Positions 1 through 8,749 of a stretch of DNA of 64,000 nt are shown in pieces (position 1 is the first letter of the stretch; each line of letters begins with the position of its first letter). Origin of the DNA: Dichotomicrobium sp964540795 (GTDB taxonomy: Bacteria; Pseudomonadota; Alphaproteobacteria; Rhizobiales; Rhodomicrobiaceae); contig CAZINX010000002.1 in the NCBI GenBank assembly GCA_964540795.1, forward strand, positions 186,001 to 250,000, given 5' to 3'. Made by a program: the position numbers and the translations under genes. The notes under the pieces are model-generated. The model had not been told where the DNA came from. It ran no database searches and saw nothing but the letters and a program-made list of their open reading frames with translations.

Positions 1-372
1 GCCGATGCGCTCCAGCAGAGCGTCCGCGAGGTCGTTCAGCTTGTCCGGCGCAACGCCCATCAGCCGTCCGAAGACGGTCAGGTTCTCGCGCGGGGTCAGC
101 TTGTCAAAGATCGCGAGCTGTTGCGGGACCAGCCCGATATCCCGGCGCGCGGCGGGCGTCTGGCGCGGATCGTGCCCGGCGACCGTCAGATGCCCGCCCG
201 AAAGCGCGACGCGCCCGGTGATCGCCTTGACCAGCGTTGACTTGCCCGCCCCGTTGCGCCCGAGCAGCACGAGGATTTCGCCCGGATAGGCGTTCAGGTT
301 CGCCCCGCGCAGGACCTGCCGGCTGCCATAGGCATAGTGCGCGTCCTCGACATGCAGCAGAGCCTCAGGCAT
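1..372 (-). CDS. ABC transporter ATP-binding protein (3'-truncated by window edge)
   Basis: Only the first 124 residues lie in the window; the C-terminal half, with the signature motif and Walker B, is beyond base 1. Visible are a Walker A (GRNGAGKST, about residues 35-43) and a Q-loop region ending IGLVPQQ near residue 80. This is the nucleotide-binding subunit of an ABC transporter, with the short N-terminus and ENLTVFG stretch usual for export or ABC-2 type ATPases. ATG at 372 follows the end of crtE by about 130 bases on the same strand. Substrate cannot be told from this fragment. Confidence 0.9.
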   Translation of the reverse strand, partial: MPEALLHVEDAHYAYGSRQVLRGANLNAYPGEILVLLGRNGAGKSTLVKAITGRVALSGGHLTVAGHDPRQTPAARRDIGLVPQQLAIFDKLTPRENLTVFGRLMGVAPDKLNDLADALLERIG

Positions 373-506
373 CGGGGAGGCCGTCTGCTCCGGCGCGCGC
401 GGTTCAGCCGTCCGCGGCCGCGGAGCCGGACGCGCTTCGGCAACGGCAGAAGGGCCGCCTGTGGATGGCGTCCGGGTCGCCAGATCGGCTCGGGATCGTG
501 ACACTG

Positions 507-1436
507 TCAGGACATGCTCGCGGTATCGGTCCCGCTTGCGGGACGCTGTTTCAACTTGGCGCAGAGGATATCGGCGAGCTGGCCGGCGAACTGCGCCAGC
601 AACTGGCCATCCGCCCCGAGCGCGCTCACCTGCGCCATCGCCCGCTCCATCCCGGCGCGGGCCGCTTCCTCGGCGGCCTCCACGCCCTTGAGGCGCACAA
701 GAGTGGGTTTCTCGCCATCATGGCCGACCGTCTTGCTCGCGGTCTCGCGCGAACTGACGGCGTCGAGCAGATCATCAAAGGTCTGAAACGCCACGCCGAT
801 GCTCATGCCAAACTCGCGCAACGCCTCCACATCCTCCGCCGGGCGTCCGGCGACGCGCCCGCCCATCTGCGCGGCAGCGGCGAACAGCGCGCCGGTCTTG
901 CGGGCATGGATCGTCTCGATGTCTTCCACAGCCATCGGCGCTTTGGCGTGCAGGTCGGCGAACTGCCCCGCAACAAGCCCGTTCAGCCCGATGGCATCGC
1001 TCAGCATCCGCATCAGGTCGGCCCGGCAATCCCCGTCGAGCCGGTCTTCCGCGCTGATGACCGCAAACGCCTCATTCAGCAGAGCGATGCCCGCCAGAAT
1101 CGCCGTCGCCTCGCCGAATTCGCAGTGGTTGGCCGGCCGGCCGCGGCGCAGCGTGGCGTTGTCCATCGCCGGCAGGTCGTCGAAGATCAGCGAGGCCGCA
1201 TGGACCATCTCGATCGCGCAGGCGGGCGCGAAGGCTTCCGGCCGTTCGGCCTGCCCGTGGCCGGCCGCGAGCAGCAGCAATACGCCGCGTGCGCGCTTGC
1301 CCGGGGCCAGAAGGCTATGGCGGATGGCCGTGGTCAGATCACGGCCCGAGACCGGGGTTTCGGGAACCGCCTTTTCCAAGGCGGCGTCGATCTCTTTGCC
1401 GATTTCTGAAACCACGTTATGAATATGCTGGTGCAT
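507..1436 (-). CDS. crtE: Polyprenyl (geranylgeranyl) diphosphate synthase
   Basis: All-trans polyprenyl synthase of 309 aa that condenses IPP with allylic diphosphates. The first Asp-rich motif is DDLPAMD (D86, D87, D92) followed by RRGRPANH; the second is FDDLLD (D221, D222, D225). Both bind the Mg-diphosphate. Two residues between the first two and last Asp groups (DDxxxxD) fit the bacterial short-chain type. It is divergent from fni–crtI, so a GGPP role feeding carotenoids is the best reading; a farnesyl diphosphate synthase (IspA) role cannot be excluded from sequence alone. Confidence 0.85.
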   Translation of the reverse strand: MHQHIHNVVSEIGKEIDAALEKAVPETPVSGRDLTTAIRHSLLAPGKRARGVLLLLAAGHGQAERPEAFAPACAIEMVHAASLIFDDLPAMDNATLRRGRPANHCEFGEATAILAGIALLNEAFAVISAEDRLDGDCRADLMRMLSDAIGLNGLVAGQFADLHAKAPMAVEDIETIHARKTGALFAAAAQMGGRVAGRPAEDVEALREFGMSIGVAFQTFDDLLDAVSSRETASKTVGHDGEKPTLVRLKGVEAAEEAARAGMERAMAQVSALGADGQLLAQFAGQLADILCAKLKQRPASGTDTASMS

Positions 1437-1507
1437 CGCACTGCCTTCGGCGGCGTCTTCCCATCTTGCCCTGATAGGCGCTGCTCCTGTTTTAATGCGA
1501 TCGGACG

Positions 1508-1533
1508 GGAACCGCCAGCGAATGTCCGTCGTA
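1508..1533 (+). promoter_or_regulatory. Possible EcfG-type (general stress) promoter before fni
   Basis: GGAAC at 1508-1512, a 17-base spacer and CGTA at 1530-1533 resemble the alphaproteobacterial EcfG promoter (GGAAC-N16/17-CGTT) with one mismatch in the -10 element. It points toward fni–crtI. One weak match in GC-rich DNA; tentative. Confidence 0.25.
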
Positions 1534-1567
1534 ACAACGTGCGTGCAGGAATATCAGTTCATTTCGC

Positions 1568-1583
1568 TGTCACACTGGTGACA
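1568..1583. promoter_or_regulatory. Perfect 16-bp palindrome in the crtE/fni divergent region
   Basis: TGTCAC-ACTG-GTGACA is a perfect inverted repeat, 30 bases before the fni ATG and 131 bases from the crtE ATG. Its 5-6-5 symmetry (TGTCA-N6-TGACA) is that of a dimeric regulator site such as a CRP/FNR-fold protein. It is close to, but shorter in spacing than, the TGT-N12-ACA box of CrtJ/PpsR. Which regulator binds is not known. Confidence 0.45.
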
Positions 1584-1612
1584 AGCCCGCCGCGCCGGAT
1601 CGCCTGAAGCTC

Positions 1613-2671
1613 ATGGCCGACATAGTCACACGCAAGGACGAGCACCTCAACATCGTACTCAGCGGCGCGGCAGCGGGAACGCCTGGCGCGACGGGGCTTG
1701 ATGCTGTGCGGTTCGAACATGTAGCCCTGCCCGAGATGGACATGGACGATGTGGACGTGTCCACCCTTTTTCTCGGGCACGAACTGGGCGCGCCGCTTCT
1801 CATCAGCTCAATGACCGGCGGGGTGGATCGCGCGGCGCAGATCAACGCCAATCTGGCAGAGGCGGCGCGGGAGTTGAACATTGCCTTCGCTGTCGGCTCG
1901 CAGCGTGTGGCGATCGACACCGGGGAAATGGCAGGCTTCGACCGCAGCCTGCGCGAGAAGGCCGGCAACGCGCCGATCCTCGCGAATTTCGGCGCGGCGC
2001 AACTCAAGACCTGGAACGGGCCGGACGCCGCGCGCCGGGCCGTGGAGATGATCGGCGCGAATGCGCTTATCATCCACGTCAATCCGCTGCAGGAGGCGCT
2101 GCAGCCCGGCGGCGACCGCAACTGGTCAGGTCTGCTCGGCGAGATCGAGACGCTTGCGCGCATGGCGGATGTGCCGATCATCGTGAAGGAGGTCGGCGCG
2201 GGGATTTCCGGCGTGTTGGCGCGCAAGCTGGTCGATGCCGGCGTGGCGGCGGTGGATGTCGCTGGCGCGGGCGGGACAAGCTGGGCCGCTGTGGAGGCCA
2301 GACGCATCGACAATCCGTTGGCGCGGGCGGCGGCCGAGCCGTTCGCCGACTGGGGCATCCCGACGGCCTATGCCGTCGCCGATGCGCGCCGGCTGTGCCC
2401 CGAGGCCACGATCATCGCCTCTGGCGGCATCCGGCACGGGCTGGACGTGGCGCGGGCGATCCGTCTCGGCGCGGATCTGGCCGGCACGGCGGCCGGCGTC
2501 CTCGATGCCGCATTGACATCGGCCGAGGCCGTCGTCGAACACTTTCATAGCGTCATCGGCGCGCTGCGCGTGGCCTGCTTCTGCACGGGCAGCCACACGC
2601 TCGCCGACCTCAGGCAGGCGCGTCTTGTACAACCGGGGGGGCCGGGCAGCGAAGGCCCGGGGGAAAGCTGA
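1613..2671 (+). CDS. fni: Type 2 isopentenyl-diphosphate delta-isomerase (FMN)
   Basis: A 352-aa TIM-barrel flavoprotein that interconverts IPP and DMAPP using FMN and NADPH. Family marks: TRKDEHL at residues 6-12, SSMTGG at 65-70, GSQR at 95-98, the HVNPLQE...PGGDRNW segment in the middle and the phosphate-binding SGGIRHG near residue 270. It supplies the DMAPP primer for the crtE product. The stop lies one base before the crtI ATG, so the two are translationally coupled. The type 2 enzyme is unrelated in sequence to the Nudix type 1 enzyme. Confidence 0.96.
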   Translation: MADIVTRKDEHLNIVLSGAAAGTPGATGLDAVRFEHVALPEMDMDDVDVSTLFLGHELGAPLLISSMTGGVDRAAQINANLAEAARELNIAFAVGSQRVAIDTGEMAGFDRSLREKAGNAPILANFGAAQLKTWNGPDAARRAVEMIGANALIIHVNPLQEALQPGGDRNWSGLLGEIETLARMADVPIIVKEVGAGISGVLARKLVDAGVAAVDVAGAGGTSWAAVEARRIDNPLARAAAEPFADWGIPTAYAVADARRLCPEATIIASGGIRHGLDVARAIRLGADLAGTAAGVLDAALTSAEAVVEHFHSVIGALRVACFCTGSHTLADLRQARLVQPGGPGSEGPGES

Positions 2672-2672
2672 C

Positions 2673-4229
2673 ATGGATATTGCGACGGATCGGGTGAATG
2701 GCGGCGCGGAGGTCATCGACGCGCCGCATCTGGGCACTGGCGGCAAAGGCCGCGCTGTCGTGGTCGGCGCGGGCTTCGGCGGCATGGCCGCGGCGCTTCG
2801 CCTGCGCGCGAAGGGCTATGACGTGACGCTTGTCGACCGCGCCCCGCGTTGCGGCGGCCGGGCGCAGGTGTTCGAGCGCGACGGGTTCCGCCACGACGCC
2901 GGGCCGACCGTCATCACCGCCGATTTCCTGTTCCGCGAGTTGTTCGAGCTGTTCGGCAAGCGGCTGGAGGACTACCTCACGCTGGTGCCGCTCGATCCCT
3001 GGTATCGCTTCCGCTTCCCCGACGGCACCACCTTCGACTATGGCGGCACCGTCGAGGACACGCTCAACGAAATCCGCAAGTTCGAGCCGGCGGATGCCGA
3101 CGGCTATCTCAGGCTTCTGCAGCACTCCGAAAAGCTTTTCGATGCCGGCTTTACGCGCCTGGCCGATCAGCCGTTCCACAATCCGCTGACGATGATCCGC
3201 CAGATCCCGACGCTGGTGCGCCTGAAGAGCCACAACACGGTTTGGCAACTCATCTCCAGGCACCTGAAGAACGAGAAAATCCGTCAGGCGTTCTCGATCC
3301 AGCCGTTGCTGGTCGGCGGCAGCCCGTTCGACACCACCAGCATCTACGGGCTGATCCATTACCTTGAGCGCAAATGGGGCGTCTATTTCGCCATGGGCGG
3401 CACGGGCGCGATTGTCGATGCGCTGCACAAGCTCATGGCGGAAGAAGACATCGAGGTGCGCCTGAACACCACCGCGGACAGGATCGAGACGGCCAATGGC
3501 CGCGTGAGCGGCGTGCGGCTCGAGAATGGCGAGACCTTGCCAGCGGCTGTGGTGGTGTCGAACGCGGACCCGCTGCACCTCTACCGGCACATGCTGGATG
3601 ACAAGGATCGCCGCTGGAGCGCGCGGCTCAAGACCAAATACATGCGCAAGTCTATGGGGCTGTACGTACTCTATTTCGGCACGCGCAAGCAGTACCCGGA
3701 TGTCGCGCATCACACCATTTGGCTCGGGGCGCGCTACCGTGAACTGCTCGACGAGATTTTCAAGCAGAAAAAGCTGGCGGACGACTTCTCGCTTTACGTT
3801 CACCGGCCAACGGCGACCGATCCGAGCTTCGCGCCGGAGGGCTGCGACTCGTTCTACGTGCTCTGCCCGGTCCCGAATCTGGACGGCGATCTCGACTGGG
3901 AGGTGGAGGGGCCGCGCCTGCAGCGGCGCATCGTCGACGCGCTCGATCAGACCATGTTGCCGGGGCTGAAGGAAACCATAACGGCGGACTTCTATATGAC
4001 GCCCGCCGACTTCAAGCACGACTATCTGAGCGAAGCCGGGGCGGGTTTCTCCGTCGCGCCGCACTTCACCCAGTCCGCGTGGTTCCGCTTCCACAATCGC
4101 GCTGAAGGACCGAGGGGTCTTTATCTGGTGGGCGCGGGCACCCATCCCGGCGCCGGGATGCCGGGCGTGCTGAGTTCGGCCAAGGTGATCGAGAAGCTGG
4201 TGCCGACGCCAGAGCGCGCTGCAGTGTAG
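2673..4229 (+). CDS. crtI: Phytoene desaturase family carotenoid dehydrogenase
   Basis: FAD-dependent carotenoid desaturase of 518 aa. The N-terminal dinucleotide-binding motif VVVGAGFGG (about 30-37) is followed by RCGGRAQ; the C-terminal signature YLVGAGTHPGAGMPGVL is intact. The open frame extends 48 bases upstream, but ATG 2673 is chosen because it abuts the fni stop and has a GGGGGAAAG ribosome site inside the fni tail. No crtB phytoene synthase is in the window, so whether the substrate is C40 phytoene or a C30 analogue cannot be decided here. Confidence 0.93.
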   Translation: MDIATDRVNGGAEVIDAPHLGTGGKGRAVVVGAGFGGMAAALRLRAKGYDVTLVDRAPRCGGRAQVFERDGFRHDAGPTVITADFLFRELFELFGKRLEDYLTLVPLDPWYRFRFPDGTTFDYGGTVEDTLNEIRKFEPADADGYLRLLQHSEKLFDAGFTRLADQPFHNPLTMIRQIPTLVRLKSHNTVWQLISRHLKNEKIRQAFSIQPLLVGGSPFDTTSIYGLIHYLERKWGVYFAMGGTGAIVDALHKLMAEEDIEVRLNTTADRIETANGRVSGVRLENGETLPAAVVVSNADPLHLYRHMLDDKDRRWSARLKTKYMRKSMGLYVLYFGTRKQYPDVAHHTIWLGARYRELLDEIFKQKKLADDFSLYVHRPTATDPSFAPEGCDSFYVLCPVPNLDGDLDWEVEGPRLQRRIVDALDQTMLPGLKETITADFYMTPADFKHDYLSEAGAGFSVAPHFTQSAWFRFHNRAEGPRGLYLVGAGTHPGAGMPGVLSSAKVIEKLVPTPERAAV

Positions 4230-4250
4230 GGCGGATCAACGGGGTCCGGG

Positions 4251-4281
4251 GGCGGGCTGAGCGCCCGCCGCCGGCTTTTTT
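4251..4281 (+). terminator. Rho-independent terminator of fni–crtI
   Basis: GGCGGGC (4251-4257), a 5-base loop and GCCCGCC (4263-4269), then GCCGGC and a run of six T. It sits 22 bases after the crtI stop and touches the end of the convergent L,D-transpeptidase gene. Confidence 0.75.
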
Positions 4282-4949
4282 CAGAAGTTCCGGTTGAACG
4301 GATCCCAGTCGCTCGACGATGAGCCGCCAGAACCGAAACTGCCGGACGACGACGGCGTGCTGGCGACCGTCGCGGTGCTGAAGCGGCGCGACGTCACGAT
4401 GACGCGCGTGCCCACGCCCACCTTGCGATACAGCTCCTCGACATGCGCATTGTGCATCCGGATGCAGCCGCTGGAGACCTGACGGCCGATAAGCTGCGGC
4501 GCGTCCGTGCCATGAATGCGATAAAGCGTGCTGCCGAGGTAGAGCGCGCGGCTGCCCAGCGGGTTGCGCGGGTGGCCGCCCGGCACGTGGGCCGGCAGGG
4601 TCGGGTCTTCCCGGCGCATACGCGGGGTCGGCGTCCAGCCGGGATTGACGCGCTTTTGCGACACGCGCAGGGTGCCGCCCCACCGCGCATCCGGGCGCGG
4701 CGCAGCGATCGGATAGCTCATTGCGCGGCCGCGCGAGCGCACATGATACAGGCGCCGGTCGCCGAAGCTGACGATGATCGTTCCCGGGCTATAGCGCTTC
4801 GAGAACGACACCATGTGGCGGCCGGAGGCCGAGCTGAAGGAAAAAACCGACGAAAACTGCGCAGATACGGGACTGTTGACCGCCGGAGCAGTCGTGAACG
4901 CAGCCGTGCAAAGGGCAACCGCTGCGACCCAGACGAACATCTGTTTCAT
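4281..4949 (-). CDS. L,D-transpeptidase (YkuD domain), exported
   Basis: Periplasmic cross-linking enzyme of 222 aa acting on peptidoglycan or attaching proteins to it. Residues 1-30 form a signal peptide ending near PVSAQ. The YkuD catalytic signature is HG (H146) followed by SSGCIRMHN with Cys162; the usual SHGC is SSGC here, a variant I recall in alphaproteobacterial members. The last 40 residues are Ser/Gly rich and look disordered. ATG 4949 is chosen because a GAGAGGTGG ribosome site precedes it; longer upstream frames have no support. Convergent with crtI. Confidence 0.93.
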   Translation of the reverse strand: MKQMFVWVAAVALCTAAFTTAPAVNSPVSAQFSSVFSFSSASGRHMVSFSKRYSPGTIIVSFGDRRLYHVRSRGRAMSYPIAAPRPDARWGGTLRVSQKRVNPGWTPTPRMRREDPTLPAHVPGGHPRNPLGSRALYLGSTLYRIHGTDAPQLIGRQVSSGCIRMHNAHVEELYRKVGVGTRVIVTSRRFSTATVASTPSSSGSFGSGGSSSSDWDPFNRNF

Positions 4950-5083
4950 TCTAAGCCACCTCTCGAATTTATGCGGCGGGGACCGCGAGCCGGAACACCG
5001 AAAATAACAAGCAGATATTACAGAGCTCTTGCAGAACTCCCGCGCGAGGCTTTGCCATGCCTTGAGCGCGGGGCCGGATTGTC

Positions 5084-5473
5084 TTAATTCAGCAACATGA
5101 CGTTGCCTACACGCATCACACCTGTAGCGCGGACATGGACGTGCGCCCGGCCGGCCGCCGGGGGCAGCGGTGCGCCCAGCGTTTGCGACACAGACCAGCT
5201 TTGCGCCGGCGGGGTGACCGCGACATCCGCGTCGTGGTCGCGCGAGACCAGCGCCCGGCTCGGCAGCAGGGCGCATTTGCACTCCACGCAGTTCGTTGCG
5301 TTGTCATAGGTTTGGGAAAAAGCGGTATGCGCGCGGTCCTGATGCGCGTTCGCCGGGTGTGCCCCGCCAATCAGCAAAAGACATAGCGCCAAAACGGCCG
5401 ATGCGCCTAGCAACGCCGTCCGGCGCGCGCCAATTCCCGCAAGTGCCCCCCATCTACGCATGTCAATACGCAT
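5084..5473 (-). CDS. Small exported protein of unknown function
   Basis: A 129-aa frame with a convincing signal peptide: Arg-rich start, hydrophobic core ALLGASAVLALCLLLIGG and cleavage after ANA near residue 43. The mature part has one Cys cluster, NCVECKC, and a Pro/Ala-rich then HVHV-containing tail. No family is recognised. It sits alone between fadD and the L,D-transpeptidase on the same strand. GC-rich third positions support coding, but the ribosome site is weak and Met5 is an alternative start. The CxxCxC cluster could bind a metal; that is inference. Confidence 0.5.
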   Translation of the reverse strand: MRIDMRRWGALAGIGARRTALLGASAVLALCLLLIGGAHPANAHQDRAHTAFSQTYDNATNCVECKCALLPSRALVSRDHDADVAVTPPAQSWSVSQTLGAPLPPAAGRAHVHVRATGVMRVGNVMLLN

Positions 5474-5570
5474 CCAACACGAGTGCCCAAGCTATGTGTA
5501 TCATCGGGCGGACTCGCGGTCCACGGCACGGGATACGGTTCCGCCAGAACTGTGGCGGATAGGCGACAGG

Positions 5571-7235
5571 TCAGGCGCTCTCGCGCAGCTCCCGCCGCAA
5601 AATCTTGCCGACGACCGTTTTCGGCAGTTCATCTCGGAATTCGATCTTGCGGGGCACCTTGTAAGGCGTCATCTGCTCCCGGCAAAAGGCTATGATGTCG
5701 TCTTCGGTGAGATCAGGACTCTTCTTGACCACGACCGCCTTCACGATCTCGCCGGACTGCTCGTCAGGAATGCCGACCACGCCGGCTTCGACCACGCCGG
5801 GATGCGAGGCGATCACCGACTCGATCTCGTTCGGATAGACGTTGAAGCCGGAGACGTTGATCATGTCCTTGGTGCGGTCGATGATGTAGATGAATCCACT
5901 CTCGTCCATCTTCGCCATGTCGCCGGTGCGCAGGAAGCCGTCTTCGGTGAACACCAGCGCGGTTTCGTCCGGGCGCTGCCAGTAGCCCTTCATCACCTGC
6001 GGGCCGCGGATGCACAATTCGCCCGGCTCGCCGATGCCCACCTCCTCGCCGCCCGGCGTGCGGATCGAAACCTCGGTCGAGGGGATGGGCAGACCGATCG
6101 AGCCGTTGTAATCCTCGATCTCAAGCGGGTTGATCGTTGCCGCCGGCGACGTTTCGGTCAGGCCGTAGGCCTCGACCAGCGGAACCCCGGTCACCCTCTT
6201 CCACTCCTCGGCGACCCGCTTCTGCACGGCCATGCCGCCGCCAAGCGTGAGCCGGAGAACAGAAAAATCCAGCTTGCGGAAATCCTCGTTGTGCAGCAGC
6301 GCGTTGAACAGAGTGTTCACCCCGGTCAGCGTTGTGAACGGCTCCTTGCTAAGCTCCTTGACGAAGCCGGGGATGTCCCGAGGGTTGGTGATGAGGACGT
6401 TCTTCGCGCCGATCTTCATGAAGGTCAGGCAGTTCGCAAGCAGCGCGAAGATGTGATAGAGCGGCAGCGCGGTGACGATGACTTCCTGCCCTTCGCGCAC
6501 ATGTGGCTTGATCCAGGCATGGGCCTGTTCGAGGTTGGCGATCATGTTGCGGTGGGTGAGCATCGCGCCCTTGGGAATGCCGGTGGTGCCGCCCGTATAT
6601 TGCAGGAAGGCCAGGTCGTCCGGCGCGACATCCACGGGGTGAAAGCTGCGCTTGGCCCCGGCCGACAGCACGTCCTTGAACCGCAGCGCGCCGGGGATAT
6701 TCCACCGCGGCACCATCTTCTTCACGCGCTTGACCACCAGATTGACGACCGCCGCCTTGGGAAAGTCGAGCATGTCGCCGAGCCGGGTGACGATCACATG
6801 CTCCACATCCGTGTTGTCGAGCACCTGCTCAAGCGTGTGCGCGAAATTTTCGACGATCAGAATCGCCTTCGCGCCGGAGTCCGCCAACTGCCCGCCCAGT
6901 TCGCGCGGCGTGTATAGCGGGTTGCAATTCACCACGGTGTAGCCAGCGCGGAGGATGCCAAGCATCGCGATGGGGTATTGCAGGGTGTTCGGCATCATGA
7001 TCGCGACGCGCGCGCCGCGCTCCAGCCCCAGTTCGCACTGCAGATACGCCGCGAAGGCGCGCGAGAGCCGGTCGATCTCGGCGAAAGTGCAGGTCTTGCC
7101 CATGCAGGTGAAGGCGGGAAAATCCGCATAGCGCGCTGCGCTTTCGCAGAACATTTCGCCGATGGAGCGGTATTTGTCGGGATCGATCTCGCGCGGTACG
7201 CCGGGCGGGTAGCTATCGAGCCAGATCGGGTCCAT
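5571..7235 (-). CDS. fadD: Long-chain fatty-acid–CoA ligase
   Basis: Acyl-CoA synthetase of 554 aa that activates fatty acids through an acyl-AMP. The AMP-binding P-loop YTGGTTGIPKGAMLTHRN lies about one third in; further marks are YGLTETSP, the GELCIRGPQVM.GYW segment, the TGD motif of LRTGDMAKMD and the C-terminal catalytic Lys in KTVVGKILRR. The MDPIWLDSYPPGVP start matches FadD proteins, so ATG 7235 is preferred over the in-frame ATG 7259; both have the same GGAGG-N5-ATG context because the start region is duplicated. Divergent from the O-methyltransferase gene. Confidence 0.94.
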   Translation of the reverse strand: MDPIWLDSYPPGVPREIDPDKYRSIGEMFCESAARYADFPAFTCMGKTCTFAEIDRLSRAFAAYLQCELGLERGARVAIMMPNTLQYPIAMLGILRAGYTVVNCNPLYTPRELGGQLADSGAKAILIVENFAHTLEQVLDNTDVEHVIVTRLGDMLDFPKAAVVNLVVKRVKKMVPRWNIPGALRFKDVLSAGAKRSFHPVDVAPDDLAFLQYTGGTTGIPKGAMLTHRNMIANLEQAHAWIKPHVREGQEVIVTALPLYHIFALLANCLTFMKIGAKNVLITNPRDIPGFVKELSKEPFTTLTGVNTLFNALLHNEDFRKLDFSVLRLTLGGGMAVQKRVAEEWKRVTGVPLVEAYGLTETSPAATINPLEIEDYNGSIGLPIPSTEVSIRTPGGEEVGIGEPGELCIRGPQVMKGYWQRPDETALVFTEDGFLRTGDMAKMDESGFIYIIDRTKDMINVSGFNVYPNEIESVIASHPGVVEAGVVGIPDEQSGEIVKAVVVKKSPDLTEDDIIAFCREQMTPYKVPRKIEFRDELPKTVVGKILRRELRESA

Positions 7236-7278
7236 GCCTCCCTCCAGAATTGAAGCCATTCCTCCCTCCGAGATTGAA
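7232..7278. repeat. Tandem imperfect repeat duplicating the fadD start region
   Basis: Two 23-base units (7232-7254 and 7256-7278; 19 of 23 identical) offset by exactly 24 bases. Each carries the ribosome site and, on the minus strand, an in-frame ATG, so fadD has two equivalent starts eight codons apart. Confidence 0.7.
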
Positions 7279-7430
7279 CCGGCCCGTTGATGTCGCCGGT
7301 TTTTGCAATGATTGTCACGGGTTGGGTGTTACATTATGGCAGTTTTACCGGGGCTGAAAGCCCGATTTACGCTAACGTCAAGCGCGCGCCTTCGGCTCCG
7401 AAACGATCGCGCCGCCCGGCAGGAGGAAAA

Positions 7431-8102
7431 ATGGCTGATTATCAATTGTTCAAGGATGTCGACGCCTATATCGCCGATCGCTTCATCGTGGACGACCCGG
7501 CGCTCGATGCCGCGATGGCCGCCGCCGAAGCCGCCGGGCTGCCGGATATCGCGGTTTCGCCGGTCCTCGGCAAGTATCTGTATCTGATGGCTAAGCTGAC
7601 CGGCGCGCGGCGCATTCTGGAGATCGGCACGCTTGGCGGCTACAGCACCACATGGCTGGCGCGGGCATTGCCCGAAGACGGTCATGTCGTGACGCTTGAA
7701 TATGAGCCGAAACATGCTGGCGTCGCGCGCGCGAACCTCGACCGTGCGGCGGTAGGCCCATGGGTGGAGATCATCGTTGGCGATGCGCTGGCCTCGCTGC
7801 GCGAACTGCACGAACGCGGCGAGCCGCCGTTCGACATGGTGTTCATCGACGCGGACAAGGAAAATTATCCGGCCTATCTCGACTGGTCGATCAAGCTGTG
7901 CCGCCCCGGCGCGCTCGTCATCGCGGACAACGTCGTGCGCAATGGCCGCGTGCTTGATGCCACCTCAAGCGATTCCATGGTCCAGGGCGTCCAGGCCTTC
8001 AATGACGCGCTTTCCAAGGACAGCCGCGTCGAGGCCGTGGTCACCCAGATGGTCGGCCAGAAGGGGCATGACGGGATCGCTATTGCGATGGTCCGCTCGT
8101 GA
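7431..8102 (+). CDS. SAM-dependent O-methyltransferase (family 3)
   Basis: Class I methyltransferase of 223 aa resembling catechol/caffeoyl-CoA type enzymes. The SAM-binding motif I is LEIGTLGGYSTTWLA (about residues 63-77); the metal-binding acidic positions lie in FIDADKENY and the following IADNVVRNG. ATG 7431 follows a perfect AGGAGGAAAA ribosome site, and the frame upstream of it lacks such a signal. Methyl acceptor unknown. First gene of a same-strand run with glutathione peroxidase and photolyase; 62 bases separate it from the next gene. Confidence 0.92.
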   Translation: MADYQLFKDVDAYIADRFIVDDPALDAAMAAAEAAGLPDIAVSPVLGKYLYLMAKLTGARRILEIGTLGGYSTTWLARALPEDGHVVTLEYEPKHAGVARANLDRAAVGPWVEIIVGDALASLRELHERGEPPFDMVFIDADKENYPAYLDWSIKLCRPGALVIADNVVRNGRVLDATSSDSMVQGVQAFNDALSKDSRVEAVVTQMVGQKGHDGIAIAMVRS

Positions 8103-8164
8103 GGCGAACCGCGGCGGCGATCCGAACGTAACCCGTGGCAGAATTTGCAAACCGGATAGACGCC

Positions 8165-8743
8165 ATGAAGAAACAGCTTTCCGCCGCCGTTGCCCTGTTC
8201 GGCGTGTTGACGGCTGCGCCCGCCGCCACGATCCCGGCCGAGGCGCAGTCGCGCTCTGCGCATGACTTCAGCTTCATCTCCATCGGCGGGGAGCCGATGC
8301 CGCTCAGCCAGTACGCAGGCAAGGTGCTTCTTGTGGTAAACACGGCCTCGCTGTGCGGGTTCACCCCGCAATATCAGGGGCTTCAGGCGCTGTGGCAGGA
8401 CTACCGGGATCGCGGGCTGGTCGTGATCGGCGCGCCGTCCAATGACTTCGGCGGGCAGGAGCCGAAGAGCGAAGGCGAAATCAAGGACTTCTGCCAGGGC
8501 GCATTCGGCGTCAACTTCCCGCTGACCGAAAAGATCCATGTGAAGGGGCCGGACGCGCATCCGTTCTATCAGTGGGCGCGTGAAGTCGGCGGCGAGAAAC
8601 TCGCGCCGCGCTGGAACTTTCACAAATATTTGATCTCGGCGGATGGCAAGCTGGTCGGGGCCTTCAGCACGCGCACCAAACCGCAGGCGAAGGAAGTGAC
8701 CGACGCGATCGAGGAGCAGCTTGCCTCGGCAAAGATCAACTAG
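8165..8743 (+). CDS. Glutathione peroxidase family protein, exported
   Basis: Thiol peroxidase of 192 aa with a signal peptide (residues 1-28, ending AEAQS), so it should act in the periplasm. The catalytic Cys64 is in NTASLCGFTPQY; the Gln (GGQEP) and Trp/Asn (RWNFHKYL) partners of the active site are present. Most bacterial members reduce peroxides with thioredoxin rather than glutathione. The photolyase gene starts 6 bases after its stop, so the two are probably co-transcribed, fitting a response to light or oxidative damage. Confidence 0.93.
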   Translation: MKKQLSAAVALFGVLTAAPAATIPAEAQSRSAHDFSFISIGGEPMPLSQYAGKVLLVVNTASLCGFTPQYQGLQALWQDYRDRGLVVIGAPSNDFGGQEPKSEGEIKDFCQGAFGVNFPLTEKIHVKGPDAHPFYQWAREVGGEKLAPRWNFHKYLISADGKLVGAFSTRTKPQAKEVTDAIEEQLASAKIN

Positions 8744-8749
8744 GCGCCC

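Noticed and set aside
237..1409. A 390-codon open frame on the + strand opposite crtE
   Set aside because: It is antisense to a gene with both Asp-rich motifs intact, has no ribosome site and is of Arg/His/Gly-rich shadow composition.
2625..2672. Extended N-terminus of crtI within fni
   Set aside because: The extra 16 residues are not CrtI-like and the ribosome site fits ATG 2673.
5460..6917. A 485-codon + strand frame opposite fadD
   Set aside because: No family features, Arg/His/Asp-rich shadow; the minus strand is a complete acyl-CoA ligase.
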